A stretch of 64,000 nt of DNA from Butyrivibrio sp. YAB3001 (GTDB taxonomy: Bacteria > Bacillota > Clostridia > Lachnospirales > Lachnospiraceae): the NCBI RefSeq assembly GCF_900112195.1, contig NZ_FOKR01000011.1, positions 1 to 64,000 of the forward strand, written 5' to 3'. Positions 27,210 through 37,001 of this stretch are shown one piece after another (within the stretch, counting starts at the first letter, position 1; every line of letters starts with the position of its first letter). The translations under genes were made by a program, and so were the position numbers. A model generated the notes under the pieces. The model was not told the DNA's origin. It saw only the letters and a list, made by a program, of their open reading frames with translations, and searched no databases.

Positions 27210-28139
27210 ATGAGTAAGAACAAGCATAACAAAAAAATAAAGCTCAAGTTCGGAGATGTAGTATTTAACATCATCAATTATTCGGTGTTTGCGGCCTTTA
27301 CTTTGGTTTGTATTTTCCCGTTTTATTACCTGTTCATTAACACCATAAGTGACAATGAACTTGTGAGAAAAGGCCTTATAAACTTTGTGCCAAAGGGAAT
27401 ACATTTTGAGAATTACATTCGTCTTTTACAGGTAAATGACCTTTTTGGTTCCTTTGCAGTAACTCTTGCAAGAACGGTGCTTGGAACCTTTCTCATGGTT
27501 CTGGCATCAGCTTTTGTGGGATATCTTGTAACGCAGCAGGAGATGTGGGGAAGGAGCTTCTGGTACAGATTTTTGGTAATAACAATGTACTTTAATGCCG
27601 GAATCATTCCATGGTATCTGAATATGGCTATGTTGGGACTTACAAACACTTTCTGGGCATACATAATACCCGGAATAGTTGCACCTTACAACATTATCCT
27701 GGTAAAGACCTATATAGAATCTGCCATACCTTCTGAACTTGAGGAAAGTGCTGCTTTGGACGGGGCTTCTCATATGAAGATTTTCATGAGTATCATACTT
27801 CCTCTGTCCAAACCGATTTTGGCTACCATTACCATATTTGGAGCAGTGGGACACTGGAACTCTTTCCAGGATTCGCTGATTCTCATGCAGTCAGCGCCAA
27901 AGCTATATACTCTTCAGCACAGACTATATATATACCTCAATACCACCAGTAATCTGGCGGCTCTCATGAGTGCCGGAAGTACATCCGGTATTAGCAAGAG
28001 TGTAATGGATTCTGCATTAAACGGAAAAGTAATCAAGTACACAATAGCAATGGTTACAATAATTCCCATTCTTTTAGTTTATCCCTTTATGCAGCGTTAT
28101 TTTGAAAAGGGAATAATGATCGGGGCAGTAAAAGGGTAA
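27210..28139 (+). CDS. YtcP-like sugar ABC permease
   Basis: A 309-residue permease of the CUT1 oligosaccharide group with six helices and the EAA loop LEESAALDGASHMKIFMSII. It completes the heterodimeric channel with the preceding LplB-like subunit. No ATPase is encoded in the locus; such systems usually borrow a shared MsmX-type ATPase from elsewhere in the genome. Confidence 0.9.
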   Translation: MSKNKHNKKIKLKFGDVVFNIINYSVFAAFTLVCIFPFYYLFINTISDNELVRKGLINFVPKGIHFENYIRLLQVNDLFGSFAVTLARTVLGTFLMVLASAFVGYLVTQQEMWGRSFWYRFLVITMYFNAGIIPWYLNMAMLGLTNTFWAYIIPGIVAPYNIILVKTYIESAIPSELEESAALDGASHMKIFMSIILPLSKPILATITIFGAVGHWNSFQDSLILMQSAPKLYTLQHRLYIYLNTTSNLAALMSAGSTSGISKSVMDSALNGKVIKYTIAMVTIIPILLVYPFMQRYFEKGIMIGAVKG

Positions 28140-28182
28140 GAGACCCTTAGTGATAATTATGCAACTCATAAGGAGGAAAGCT

Positions 28183-30012
28183 ATGAAAATGAAAAAGGTA
28201 CTGGCTCTTTTAATGACGGGCGTTATGACGCTGTCTCTGGCGGCCTGTGGTTCTTCAACGGCTCCTGCAGATGCAGTGGAAGAGGAGGCTTCGTCAGAAG
28301 AAAAGGCTGAGGGAAATGAAACTTCGCAAAGTGCAGACACAACAGAGTCTACAACTGAAGAAACAGGAGATACAGCTGAGAGCAGCGGACTTGAAGGCGA
28401 TCTTTCAGACATTATTCCTGAACAGACTGTTACACTTGATGTTTACGATCAGCTTGCAAACTATTCAGGTGAGCAGACCGGCTGGTTTGGAAAAATAATG
28501 CTCGATAAGTTCAATGTTAAGCTCAATATTATACCTGAAAATGATGGCGTTTATGATACCCGAATGGAGTCCGGAAATCTTGGAGACCTTGTTATATGGG
28601 GAAATGACGGCGATGATTATCAGCATGCGATTGATAAGGGAATGCTCTTTGATTGGGAAGAGGATGATCTTTTAAATGAATATGGACCTTACATTGCAGC
28701 CAATATGAAGGCTGCCCTTGAAAAGAACAGAGGTATTTCTTCAGATGGAAAGCTATATGGTTACGGCTTTGATGTGACACGTTCTGCCGAAGATCCGGGA
28801 TCTTTTATGTATACCTGGGATTTAAGATATGATCTTTATGAGCAGATCGGATCTCCTGAGATTAAAGATTTTGACGGAGTGGTTGATGCTCTTGAGAAGA
28901 TGAAAGAAATCTGTCCTACAGATGATAATGGAAACCCAACCTATGGCGTATCTCTTTTCAATGATTGGGATGGCGACATGGTGATGTTTGTTAAGTCTAC
29001 AGCTACAGCCTATTATGGCTTTGATGAATTTGGACTTGGATTATATGATCCTGATACACAGACCTTCCACCCTGTTCTTGAGGAGAACGGTCCTTACCTT
29101 ACAAGCCTTAAGTTCTATAATACACTTTACCAGAAAGGACTTCTTGATCCCGACTCACAGACTCAGGGCTTTAACGGTATGCAGGAAGATTATCAGAACG
29201 GTACTGCATTTCTTAACGTGTTCAACTTTATGGGATCAGCTCTTTACAATTCACCTGACCACTTAGCAGCAGGAAAGGGTATGTTCCCTGTTAAACCTGC
29301 AGATGCTACACCAATCAGATATGGTCTTAACATTTACGGCGGAAACAGAATCTGGTCTATAGGTGCAAATACTGAATATCCTGAACTTTGCATGGCTATC
29401 ATTAACTGGCTTACAACACCTGAGGGAAGAATGATTTCAGAGTATGGCCCTAAAGATGTTTGCTGGTACTATGATGAAAATGGAAAGACTTGTTTTACAG
29501 ATATCGGTCGCGCCTGCAAGACAGATATTTCAACAGAAATTGGCAATGGCTACGAAGGAACTTATGATGATGGTTCATTTAAGATGAATAACTCAACATG
29601 GGCACTGGATGCACCTAATCCGGACAGTAATGGTGAAACATTCAACTATCGTAACTGGGCAAGCTACTCTACTGAAGCCGGTTCAGATATTGAACAGAAA
29701 TGGAGAGACTGGACAGGAGCTGATACACCTGACGAGTATCTGGATAAGTTTAAATATGTCCTTGCTCCCGGAACAATGTACACCGGCGGCGTTCGCTCAG
29801 ATGAACTTCAGGTAGTTTGGGATCAGGTTTCAACCTGTGTTAAGGATAATTCCTGGAAAGCAATCTATGCAGCAAGCGACGAGGAGTTTGACTCTATTGT
29901 TGCTGATATGAAACAACAGGCAGAAGAGTATGGCTATGCGGAATGTATTGAGTTCCAGGAAAATGAAGCTAAACTCAGAGCAGCTGCTGAGGATGATGCT
30001 AAATCAAAGTGA
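28183..30012 (+). CDS. Sugar ABC transporter substrate-binding lipoprotein (second copy)
   Basis: A 609-residue lipoprotein with signal peptide, lipobox LAACGSS, and an acidic Ser/Thr/Glu linker of about 70 residues before the binding domain. It is a paralogue of the lipoprotein at 22013. ATG 28183 follows AAGGAGG. Placed after the two permeases, it is the likely transport-dedicated binding protein. Codons are markedly more biased than in the first copy, hinting at high expression. Confidence 0.9.
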   Translation: MKMKKVLALLMTGVMTLSLAACGSSTAPADAVEEEASSEEKAEGNETSQSADTTESTTEETGDTAESSGLEGDLSDIIPEQTVTLDVYDQLANYSGEQTGWFGKIMLDKFNVKLNIIPENDGVYDTRMESGNLGDLVIWGNDGDDYQHAIDKGMLFDWEEDDLLNEYGPYIAANMKAALEKNRGISSDGKLYGYGFDVTRSAEDPGSFMYTWDLRYDLYEQIGSPEIKDFDGVVDALEKMKEICPTDDNGNPTYGVSLFNDWDGDMVMFVKSTATAYYGFDEFGLGLYDPDTQTFHPVLEENGPYLTSLKFYNTLYQKGLLDPDSQTQGFNGMQEDYQNGTAFLNVFNFMGSALYNSPDHLAAGKGMFPVKPADATPIRYGLNIYGGNRIWSIGANTEYPELCMAIINWLTTPEGRMISEYGPKDVCWYYDENGKTCFTDIGRACKTDISTEIGNGYEGTYDDGSFKMNNSTWALDAPNPDSNGETFNYRNWASYSTEAGSDIEQKWRDWTGADTPDEYLDKFKYVLAPGTMYTGGVRSDELQVVWDQVSTCVKDNSWKAIYAASDEEFDSIVADMKQQAEEYGYAECIEFQENEAKLRAAAEDDAKSK

Positions 30013-30031
30013 TAATGACTCCCTTATTGGC

Positions 30032-30069
30032 AAAAAGCCCGCGGCGCCTTAGGCGTCGTGGCTTTTTCG
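30032..30069 (+). terminator. Terminator after the binding-protein gene
   Basis: AAAAAGCC...GGCTTTTT with a GC-rich upper stem (30041-30048 with 30052-30059) and one bulged C gives about 16 pairs and a TTAG-type loop. It separates the transporter from the regulator gene. Confidence 0.85.
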
Positions 30070-30128
30070 TCTATGAAGTATATGATAAAATTAAATATGT
30101 TTCGTAAATTCAAGGAGCAACGTATAGA

Positions 30129-31673
30129 ATGGAAACTGTGCTAATAGTAGATGATGAAGAGAATATAAGAGAAGGCATAAAGCTTATCATTGATTGGGAG
30201 GAACTGGGATTTGAGATAATCGGTGATGCTTCCAACGGTGAGGAGGCTCTTTCAGCTGCTGAAAAAATGAATCCTTCTTTGATAGTCATTGATATGCAGA
30301 TGCCCAAGGTTCATGGTATTGATGTTATCAAACAGTTAAGGAACAGGGGCTACAATGGCTATTTTATCATCCTTTCAGGCTTCTCAAATTTCTATTATGC
30401 CAAAGAAGCTATCGTAAATAATGTTGCAAACTATATCACTAAACCAATAGATGAAGATGAACTTTTAGCAACAGTTAAAAGAATAAAAGCAGATATTGAT
30501 AAATCCAGGAATGAGGGAAGCAGACTGGTTGAAATAAAAAGTAAAGCCAGAAGTGTCATAGTCAGGGATCTTTTGTTAGGGGTACCGGTAACTGAAGAAA
30601 ACCTGATATCAATGGATTTACTCTATCCCAGATATCAGGTTATTATCCATGAGACCTACAATTCGGGAAAAGAGACTGTAGGATATAGATTATCGGATCT
30701 TATATCGGTGTTTTTGGATGAAAAAAGCTATGAAATTACTACAGTAGAGAGAAATGAGTGCATTCTTCTGAAAGGAAGGACTGCAATTTCAAGATTTGAA
30801 GATTTTATAAGTCATTATCAAAAATCCCCCATTGAATCCGATAGTCCTCTGGATAATATATTTATTGCTATCGGCAATGAATGTGAGCATTTTTTAGATA
30901 TTGTAAGCTCATATGAAAGGGCTAAATGGCTTGCTAAAAGAAGATTTTTTTGTGATGAAGGGGAACATTTTATACGGAAAGAAAATAAAGATTTGCAGAG
31001 TGTTTCTGACAGCAAAGATAATAAAGCTCAAAAGGATTTTTTTGAAAATGTGATGAATGCCATTGCCTGTGGAAACAGAAATATGGTGGTGAATGCTCTG
31101 GATGAAATCTATGAGTATGTGAAAAAGCATGAGGCGGAGAGTACGGATGCATGTCTTTTCATGACTGAGATCATGCTTTCCTTAAAAGAAAAATTGACTA
31201 GGCAGTACTCTGTACTTTCCGATGTTTTTGACACCAATGCAGGTATTATTGAGTTTATCGAGAGCAGGTTTTACCTGTATGAAATAATCCAGTATATTTC
31301 AGATACCATGGATATTGTGATGAATAAGATATATTGCAGGCAGGATGGTGAAAATGTAATAGAGGACATTATCTTTTATATAGACAGGTTTTATGCACAG
31401 CCCCTTACTCTTGAGGAACTGGCATTGCAGTTTGGCTATAACTCAGGATACTTGGGACGACTCTTTGCAAAGACCACGGGCTGCGGATTTACTTATTATC
31501 TCAATGAATGCAGGATTAAAAAAGCCAAGGAGCTTCTCTTGGAGGGCAGACACAAGGTATATGAGGTGTCGCAGCTTGTGGGATACAGCGATGTGGATTA
31601 TTTCGGCAGAAAATTCAGGAAGCATGCCGGTCTTACTCCTGCGGAATTCAAAAAGATGAGAGATAAGTGTTAA
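30129..31673 (+). CDS. YesN-type AraC response regulator
   Basis: A 514-residue regulator. The receiver domain has VDDEEN, phosphoacceptor LIVIDMQMPKVHG and switch lysine TKPIDE; a long middle region (~130-400) is typical of YesN proteins; the C-terminal AraC domain has LALQFGYNSGYLGRLFAKTT and VSQLVGYSDVDYFGRKFRKH with the P-A-E-F end. It is the cognate of the YesM-type kinase at 23773 and should activate the sugar uptake genes. Confidence 0.92.
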   Translation: METVLIVDDEENIREGIKLIIDWEELGFEIIGDASNGEEALSAAEKMNPSLIVIDMQMPKVHGIDVIKQLRNRGYNGYFIILSGFSNFYYAKEAIVNNVANYITKPIDEDELLATVKRIKADIDKSRNEGSRLVEIKSKARSVIVRDLLLGVPVTEENLISMDLLYPRYQVIIHETYNSGKETVGYRLSDLISVFLDEKSYEITTVERNECILLKGRTAISRFEDFISHYQKSPIESDSPLDNIFIAIGNECEHFLDIVSSYERAKWLAKRRFFCDEGEHFIRKENKDLQSVSDSKDNKAQKDFFENVMNAIACGNRNMVVNALDEIYEYVKKHEAESTDACLFMTEIMLSLKEKLTRQYSVLSDVFDTNAGIIEFIESRFYLYEIIQYISDTMDIVMNKIYCRQDGENVIEDIIFYIDRFYAQPLTLEELALQFGYNSGYLGRLFAKTTGCGFTYYLNECRIKKAKELLLEGRHKVYEVSQLVGYSDVDYFGRKFRKHAGLTPAEFKKMRDKC

Positions 31674-31820
31674 AATATGGATAATGCTATAATATAGCTT
31701 TGTACATCTGCAGAAAAAAATAAGCATGAGGAGAAAAGTTATACTGGCAGACAAGATATTGAGAAAAATTATCAACTGCGTATATTTTAGAGCAAATCAG
31801 ATTGTGATAAGCTAAAGAAG

Positions 31821-31856
31821 CAAACAAATGTGGGGATTCTGCATTTGTTTGTTTTG
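31821..31856 (+). terminator. Terminator between regulator and metal island
   Basis: CAAACAAATG (31821-31830) and CATTTGTTTG (31842-31851) form a perfect 10-bp stem followed by TTTT. It marks the boundary between the sugar locus and the metal genes. The preceding stretch 31674-31820 holds no gene. Confidence 0.75.
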
Positions 31857-31895
31857 CATTTTGAGAAAAATAATAATGAACAGGAGATGATTTTT

Positions 31896-32147
31896 ATGAA
31901 GAATTGGCAGCATTGTGTTTGGTTTTTAGGTGGAGTCCTTTTTGGAACAGCAGGTGTAAAAGTCCTTTCAAGTAAAGATGCAAAGAAGTGCTATACACAT
32001 ACTACAGCGGCTGTCCTTAGGGCAAAAGACTGTGTAATGGACACAGCAAACAAGGTTCAGGAGAACTGCGACGATATTCTTGCAGAGGCAAAAGAAATAA
32101 ATGCTGAGCGCAAGATAAAGGAAGATGAAGCAGTAGTTGGAGAATAA
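31896..32147 (+). CDS. DUF6110 family small membrane protein
   Basis: An 83-residue protein with one N-terminal helix (FLGGVLFGTAGVKVLSS), a DAKKCYTHTTAAVLRAKD motif and a charged coiled tail. This matches DUF6110 proteins, which are commonly found beside metal-transporting P-type ATPases. ATG 31896 after CAGGAGA is the start; an earlier TTG lies inside the terminator. It begins 6 bases before the ATPase gene, so both act together; the mechanism is unknown. Confidence 0.75.
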   Translation: MKNWQHCVWFLGGVLFGTAGVKVLSSKDAKKCYTHTTAAVLRAKDCVMDTANKVQENCDDILAEAKEINAERKIKEDEAVVGE

Positions 32148-32153
32148 TCGAAT

Positions 32154-34244
32154 ATGAAAATTGTCATTAAACATGAGATTAGTGGACGTATCCGCTTTTC
32201 CATGCCAAAAAGACGTTTTTCTTTTGAAGAAGCAGATAGATTACAGTACTATCTGCTTTCTCTTGATGGTGTGGAAAAAGCTACCGTCTATGAGAGAAGT
32301 GCTGACGCAGTGGTAGTTTATACGGGTGACAGAAAAGATCTGCTTTCTAAGATCTGCAGTTTTGATTCTGATTCGGAAGGTGTTAAGGCGCTTGTGCCTG
32401 ATAATACAGGAAGAGAGCTTATGGCTTCTTATAAGGAGAAGCTCATCGGCAAGGTAATCCTTCATTATGGATGCAGACTTTTTTTGCCATCACCTATCAG
32501 AAGGATAAGAGCCTGGATTATGGCCACCAAGTTCATATACAGAGGTCTTGTCAGCCTATTTAAGCATAAAAAGCTTGAGGTCGCTGTTTTGGATGCTACG
32601 GCTATAACGGTATCTCTTTTGACAGGGGACTATCAGACTGCTTCGTCAGTTATGTTCCTATTGGGTGTCGGAGATTTGCTTGAAGAGTGGACACACAAAA
32701 AGTCTGTGGATGATCTTGCCAGGAGTATGGCTCTTAAGTCGGATAAAGTCTGGCTCAAGAAAGACGGCGTTGAGGTACAGGTTCCTATTAGTCAGATAGT
32801 ACCCGGAGATGAAATCTCAGTGAGAGTAGGCAGTGTAATTCCATTGGATGGAACTGTTGTGTCAGGGGAAGCCATGGTTAATCAGGCGACTCTGACAGGA
32901 GAAGGAATTCCTGTTGAAAAGAAAGAAGGTGCCTATGTCTATGCCGGAACAGTCATAGAGGAGGGCGATATTGTCCTTAAAGTAGAGAAGGCATCAGGAG
33001 CAACAAGATACGAGAAAATCATAAAGATGATCGAAGAGTCAGAGCAGCTTAAATCAGGCGTGGAGTCAAGAGCTGAGCATCTGGCAGACAGACTGGTGCC
33101 ATATACGCTTGGTGGTACAATTCTTGCTTATCTGATAACCAGAAATGTGACCAAGGCATTGTCTGTACTGATGGTTGATTTTTCCTGCGCATTAAAGCTC
33201 TCAATGCCTGTGACAGTACTGTCTGCGATGCGAGAGTGCCAGGATAACCATCTTACAGTAAAAGGTGGAAAATTCCTTGAAGCTATTGCAGATGCGGATA
33301 CCATAGTGTTTGACAAGACCGGAACACTTACAATGGCTACACCTAAGGTTGTGGATGTAGTTACGTTTTCAGAAAATGATAAGGATGAGATGCTGCGAAT
33401 TGCAGCCTGTCTTGAAGAACACTATCCCCACTCCATTGCTAATGCTGTTGTCGCAGAAGCGGCAAACCGAGGCCTTGAGCATAATGAAATGCACAGCAAG
33501 GTTAAATATGTAGTTGCTCATGGAATTGCGTCGGATATAGATGGCAAGAAGGTTGTCATTGGAAGCTGGCACTTTGTAATGGAAGATGAGCAGTGTGTGG
33601 TACCTGATGGTGAACAGGAAAAGCTGGATGGCATTTCAAAGCAGTATTCAAGGTTGTTCCTGGCTATAGGCGGCAAGCTATCTGCTGTGATTTGCTTAGA
33701 GGATCCGCTGCGACCTGAAGCACCTGACGTTATCAAAAAGCTCCATGAGGCCGGCTTTAAGAATATAGTAATGATGACAGGCGATTCAAAGCATATAGCA
33801 AAAAGAGTTGCGAAAGAGGTTGGCGTTGATTCTTATTATGCAGAGGTTCTTCCGGAAGAGAAAGCAGGATTTGTTCAGCAGGAGAAAGCAAAGGGTCATA
33901 CAGTTGTAATGATCGGTGATGGCATAAATGATTCTCCTGCACTCTCAGAAGCAGATTGTGGTATTGCAATCAGTGAAGGTGCACAGCTTGCCCGTCAGAT
34001 TGCAGATGTGATGATATCCGAGGATGACCTGTATAAACTCATTACTTTAAAAGAACTTAGTGGTCTTTTGATGAAAAGGATACATTTTAACTATCGTTTT
34101 GTTGTTGGATTTAATCTGGGGCTGATTGGTCTTGGATTACTTGGAACCATAGCACCTGCAACAAGCGCTACATTGCATAACGGTTCCACGATAGCGCTTG
34201 GACTGCATAGCATGACAAACCTAAAGAGAGATAAGAACCAATAA
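32154..34244 (+). CDS. P1B-type metal ATPase with atypical SCALKLSMP motif
   Basis: A 696-residue P-type ATPase. An N-terminal HMA_2-like region lacks CxxC; the actuator has LTGEGIPVEK; the phosphorylation motif is FDKTGTLTMATP; the hinge is MIGDGINDSPAL; and EHYPHSIANAV supplies the HP dipeptide. The transmembrane metal motif is SCALKLSMP, in place of the CPC of Cu/Zn/Cd pumps, as in ATPases assigned to other metals such as Mn, Co or Fe. The final helix has HNGSTIALGLHSM. Its neighbours are Feo genes, so Fe2+ export is possible but unproven. Confidence 0.88.
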   Translation: MKIVIKHEISGRIRFSMPKRRFSFEEADRLQYYLLSLDGVEKATVYERSADAVVVYTGDRKDLLSKICSFDSDSEGVKALVPDNTGRELMASYKEKLIGKVILHYGCRLFLPSPIRRIRAWIMATKFIYRGLVSLFKHKKLEVAVLDATAITVSLLTGDYQTASSVMFLLGVGDLLEEWTHKKSVDDLARSMALKSDKVWLKKDGVEVQVPISQIVPGDEISVRVGSVIPLDGTVVSGEAMVNQATLTGEGIPVEKKEGAYVYAGTVIEEGDIVLKVEKASGATRYEKIIKMIEESEQLKSGVESRAEHLADRLVPYTLGGTILAYLITRNVTKALSVLMVDFSCALKLSMPVTVLSAMRECQDNHLTVKGGKFLEAIADADTIVFDKTGTLTMATPKVVDVVTFSENDKDEMLRIAACLEEHYPHSIANAVVAEAANRGLEHNEMHSKVKYVVAHGIASDIDGKKVVIGSWHFVMEDEQCVVPDGEQEKLDGISKQYSRLFLAIGGKLSAVICLEDPLRPEAPDVIKKLHEAGFKNIVMMTGDSKHIAKRVAKEVGVDSYYAEVLPEEKAGFVQQEKAKGHTVVMIGDGINDSPALSEADCGIAISEGAQLARQIADVMISEDDLYKLITLKELSGLLMKRIHFNYRFVVGFNLGLIGLGLLGTIAPATSATLHNGSTIALGLHSMTNLKRDKNQ

Positions 34245-34272
34245 GAAAAAAGAAGTTATTGAATGATGTTCA

Positions 34273-34629
34273 TTATTGCGATACTACGTGAAAATCCAGA
34301 TTTTCTATGGCTTTAATAAAGATATCGTCATCAATTTCTCTGTCAAATTCTATATCAACGCGACCTTTCTTAAGGTTAACTTTACATGACGCGCCATCAA
34401 TACTGTTGATGGTGCGTTTTACTCTGTTCCTGCAGTTTTCGCAGTGCATTCCTTCTACAAAAAATGTTCTTTTCCCTATAACAGGGTTATTGAGTTTTTT
34501 ATCAGGTTCCTTAACTGTGGAGCTTTGGCCGCAGCAACCGCCTTCTCCCTTGAAGTGCTTGATTGAGCCTGAAATGGCAATTGAAATAATAAGTATAAGG
34601 ACAATAATTGAAACTATATTGGAAATCAT
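34273..34629 (-). CDS. Membrane-anchored HMA (metal-binding) protein
   Basis: A 118-residue protein with an N-terminal helix (VSIIVLILIISIAIS), a CC pair near residue 32 and a C-terminal HMA domain whose GMHCENCRNRV is the metal-binding CxxC loop. Single-helix HMA proteins of this shape sit near metal ATPases and Feo genes in Lachnospiraceae-type genomes. It is convergent with the ATPase and divergent from feoA at 34738, sharing the intervening control region. Confidence 0.8.
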   Translation of the reverse strand: MISNIVSIIVLILIISIAISGSIKHFKGEGGCCGQSSTVKEPDKKLNNPVIGKRTFFVEGMHCENCRNRVKRTINSIDGASCKVNLKKGRVDIEFDREIDDDIFIKAIENLDFHVVSQ

Positions 34630-34681
34630 TAATTCACGCTTTCTTGATAAATATTATCAACTAATAGTATTGATACACTTG

Positions 34682-34695
34682 TTAGTGTATACTAA
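34682..34695. promoter_or_regulatory. Palindrome in the HMA-feoA divergent region
   Basis: TTAGTGTATACTAA, within TGTTAGTGTATACTAACA, keeps the TTAG...CTAA ends of the operators at the first feo locus but with a different centre. It sits between the divergent HMA and feoA genes and may be a variant site for the same repressor. Confidence 0.45.
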
Positions 34696-34737
34696 CATAA
34701 TTTATTAGAAATGTCCAGAAAATATAAGGAGGCGAGT

Positions 34738-34965
34738 ATGAGCTTAAGTGAATTAAGAAAGAACAGCCAGGCAGTTGTTGAAAAACTGACAGGTGATGAG
34801 AGATTTATGAGCAGGATTACATCCATCGGTCTTACACCGGGGTGCAGTATCAGGGTTATCAGAAACGATAAGAACAGACCTATGCTCATCTATTCAAGAG
34901 ACACCCTTATTGCTCTTAACAGAAAAGAGTGTATGGGAATTGAGGTTACGGAGGTGGCAGGATGA
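34738..34965 (+). CDS. feoA: FeoA, second copy
   Basis: A 75-residue FeoA (SLSELRKNSQAVVEKLTGDE, ITSIGLTPGCSIRVI, DTLIALNRKECMGIEV). The ATG at 34738, with AAGGAGG six bases upstream, is preferred to the ATG at 34711. Its stop overlaps the feoB start in ATGA, so the two are coupled, unlike the first feo locus where a 103-base gap separates them. Confidence 0.88.
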   Translation: MSLSELRKNSQAVVEKLTGDERFMSRITSIGLTPGCSIRVIRNDKNRPMLIYSRDTLIALNRKECMGIEVTEVAG

Positions 34966-36977
34966 GTAGCGCAACGATAGCCCTCCTGGGGCAGCCCAAT
35001 TCCGGCAAATCGACACTTTTTAACGCTCTGACAGGACTAAGGCAGCATGTGGGTAACTGGCCCGGCAAGACAGTTGAGAAGAAAGAAGGCAGTTTTGCAT
35101 ATAAGGGTATGGAATGTGCTATTGCCGATCTTCCGGGTTCCTACAGTCTTACTGCAAATTCTGATGAGGAACTGATCACGAGAGATTATATTGCATCCGG
35201 AAAAGCTGATGTGGTATGCATTCTTGCGGACAGTTCACAGCTTGAGAGAAGCCTTTTCATGACTGCCGATTATGCAGGTATTGATGTGCCAAGCTTTCTT
35301 GTGCTTAACATGGCAGATGTTGCTAAAGATCAGGGAAAAACAATAGATGTAAAATCAATTGAGGAAAAGATTGGAATTCCGGTACTTCTTTTTTCTGCTA
35401 CAGAAGGAAAAAAATATGAGTCATATTATGAGACTATGGAGCGAGCGGTAAAAGAGAAATCCAAGATAAACGTAAGAGCACTTGAAGCCGAATATGAGAA
35501 GATAGAAGGGTACAATCAGTTAAAAGAATTGATTCCGGAAGGTATAGTCAGCGGTTTTACAAGTATGTGGCTTTCCGTTAAGGCACTTGAAGGGGATAAG
35601 CAGGTGCTTTCAATGTTGAAGGCTAAGCTTTCTTCGGCTGATTATAAAAAAGTGGTTGATATCTGCAATAGCAGTCAGGGAGCTATTGCAACAGGAAGCA
35701 GTAAATTCAGATGGATTGATGAGATATTGGAGGGGAGTGTTACTTCCAGAAAGGAAAGCATTGCGCTAGGAAAACTTGATAAGATATATCTCAGCAGAGT
35801 ATGGGGAAAGCCGGCGGTTATCTTAACTGTTCTGCTTGGTCTTATTGCCTCGTTTATTCCGGCGCTTCCATTTATGGGAATAGGACAGGGAATCGCTGCA
35901 ATAAAAGCACCTGTCGCCGCTGCGCTTAGTGCTGCAGGCGCTCCGGACATTCTGATCCAGATAATATGCACTGTTCTTATCCAGTCATTCTGCTATATAG
36001 TTCAGATGCTGGGATTTGTTTTTGGTGTCACACTTGTTTTTGGACTCCTTGAGGAAGTCGGTGTCATGGCACGTATTTCCTATGTTTTTGACAATACTAT
36101 GGGCAAACTTGGCCTTCAGGGAAAATCTGTTATGCCTTTCCTTGTAAGCTTTGGCTGCACCATGGGAGGTGCAGCAGGAGCAAGAGTTATCGATAACTGG
36201 GGACAGAAGGTTCTTACCATAGCGCTGGCTTGGGCAGTTCCATGTGGAGCAGCATGGGCTGTAATTCCTATGCTTTCGGCTGTGTTCTTTGGCCCCGGAG
36301 CGGTGCTTGTGATCGTTGCAATTCTTATTACAATGGTTCTTCATATGTGGGTAACAGCTAAGATATTTGGAAGAAAGCTTGTGCAAAAGAGCGACAGATA
36401 TGGAATGATAATGGAACTTCCGCCATATCATAAGCCTAAGATTGGAGCACTTCTTCGTTATGTTCTTGGAAGAACCGGAGATACATTTAAGCGTGTAACA
36501 AGCGTTGTGCTCTTGGTATGTGGCGTGTTCTGGCTCTTAAGCTATACTTTTGTTCCTGGTACGCAGCCGATTTTGTATCGCATTGGTACAGCAATTGAGC
36601 CTGTCACGAAAGTTTTTGGGCTTGGATGGCAGCTGTTTATAGCATTTATTGCATCTGCAGTTGGAAAAGAGGGCGCAATAGGTGTTATCAGTGCTCTATT
36701 TACCGGAGGAAATCTTTCAGCAGCCTTTAATGATGCCATGAGCGGAGCAGGTGCAGCATCAAATTTGAATGAGATTCTTCTTTCAAATGTTTCTAAAGCG
36801 GAAGCTCTTGCTTTTATCTTTGCGATGACCTTTAACATGCCATGCGTTGTAGCTCTTGCAGCCACATTCCAGGAGACGTATTCAGTCAAATGGACTGCAA
36901 GGATTGCTCTTTATTACACTGCTACAGCACTCCTTTTGGCAGCGGTGGCTTATCGTATTGGACTGATTATATTTTGA
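34962..36977 (+). CDS. feoB: FeoB, second copy
   Basis: A 671-residue FeoB with G1 LGQPNSGKSTLF, switch NWPGKTVEKKE, G3 DLPGSYSL and G4 in the variant form LNMADVAKD. The membrane part has the Gate segments, including MPFLVSFGCTMGGAAGARVI and VPCGAAWAVIP. It differs clearly from the first FeoB at 5318, so this is not a recent duplication. Division of labour, for example different metal or expression conditions, is inference. Confidence 0.95.
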   Translation: MSSATIALLGQPNSGKSTLFNALTGLRQHVGNWPGKTVEKKEGSFAYKGMECAIADLPGSYSLTANSDEELITRDYIASGKADVVCILADSSQLERSLFMTADYAGIDVPSFLVLNMADVAKDQGKTIDVKSIEEKIGIPVLLFSATEGKKYESYYETMERAVKEKSKINVRALEAEYEKIEGYNQLKELIPEGIVSGFTSMWLSVKALEGDKQVLSMLKAKLSSADYKKVVDICNSSQGAIATGSSKFRWIDEILEGSVTSRKESIALGKLDKIYLSRVWGKPAVILTVLLGLIASFIPALPFMGIGQGIAAIKAPVAAALSAAGAPDILIQIICTVLIQSFCYIVQMLGFVFGVTLVFGLLEEVGVMARISYVFDNTMGKLGLQGKSVMPFLVSFGCTMGGAAGARVIDNWGQKVLTIALAWAVPCGAAWAVIPMLSAVFFGPGAVLVIVAILITMVLHMWVTAKIFGRKLVQKSDRYGMIMELPPYHKPKIGALLRYVLGRTGDTFKRVTSVVLLVCGVFWLLSYTFVPGTQPILYRIGTAIEPVTKVFGLGWQLFIAFIASAVGKEGAIGVISALFTGGNLSAAFNDAMSGAGAASNLNEILLSNVSKAEALAFIFAMTFNMPCVVALAATFQETYSVKWTARIALYYTATALLLAAVAYRIGLIIF

Positions 36978-37001
36978 TATTGTGCTTTCTGGGGATTTAT
37001 T

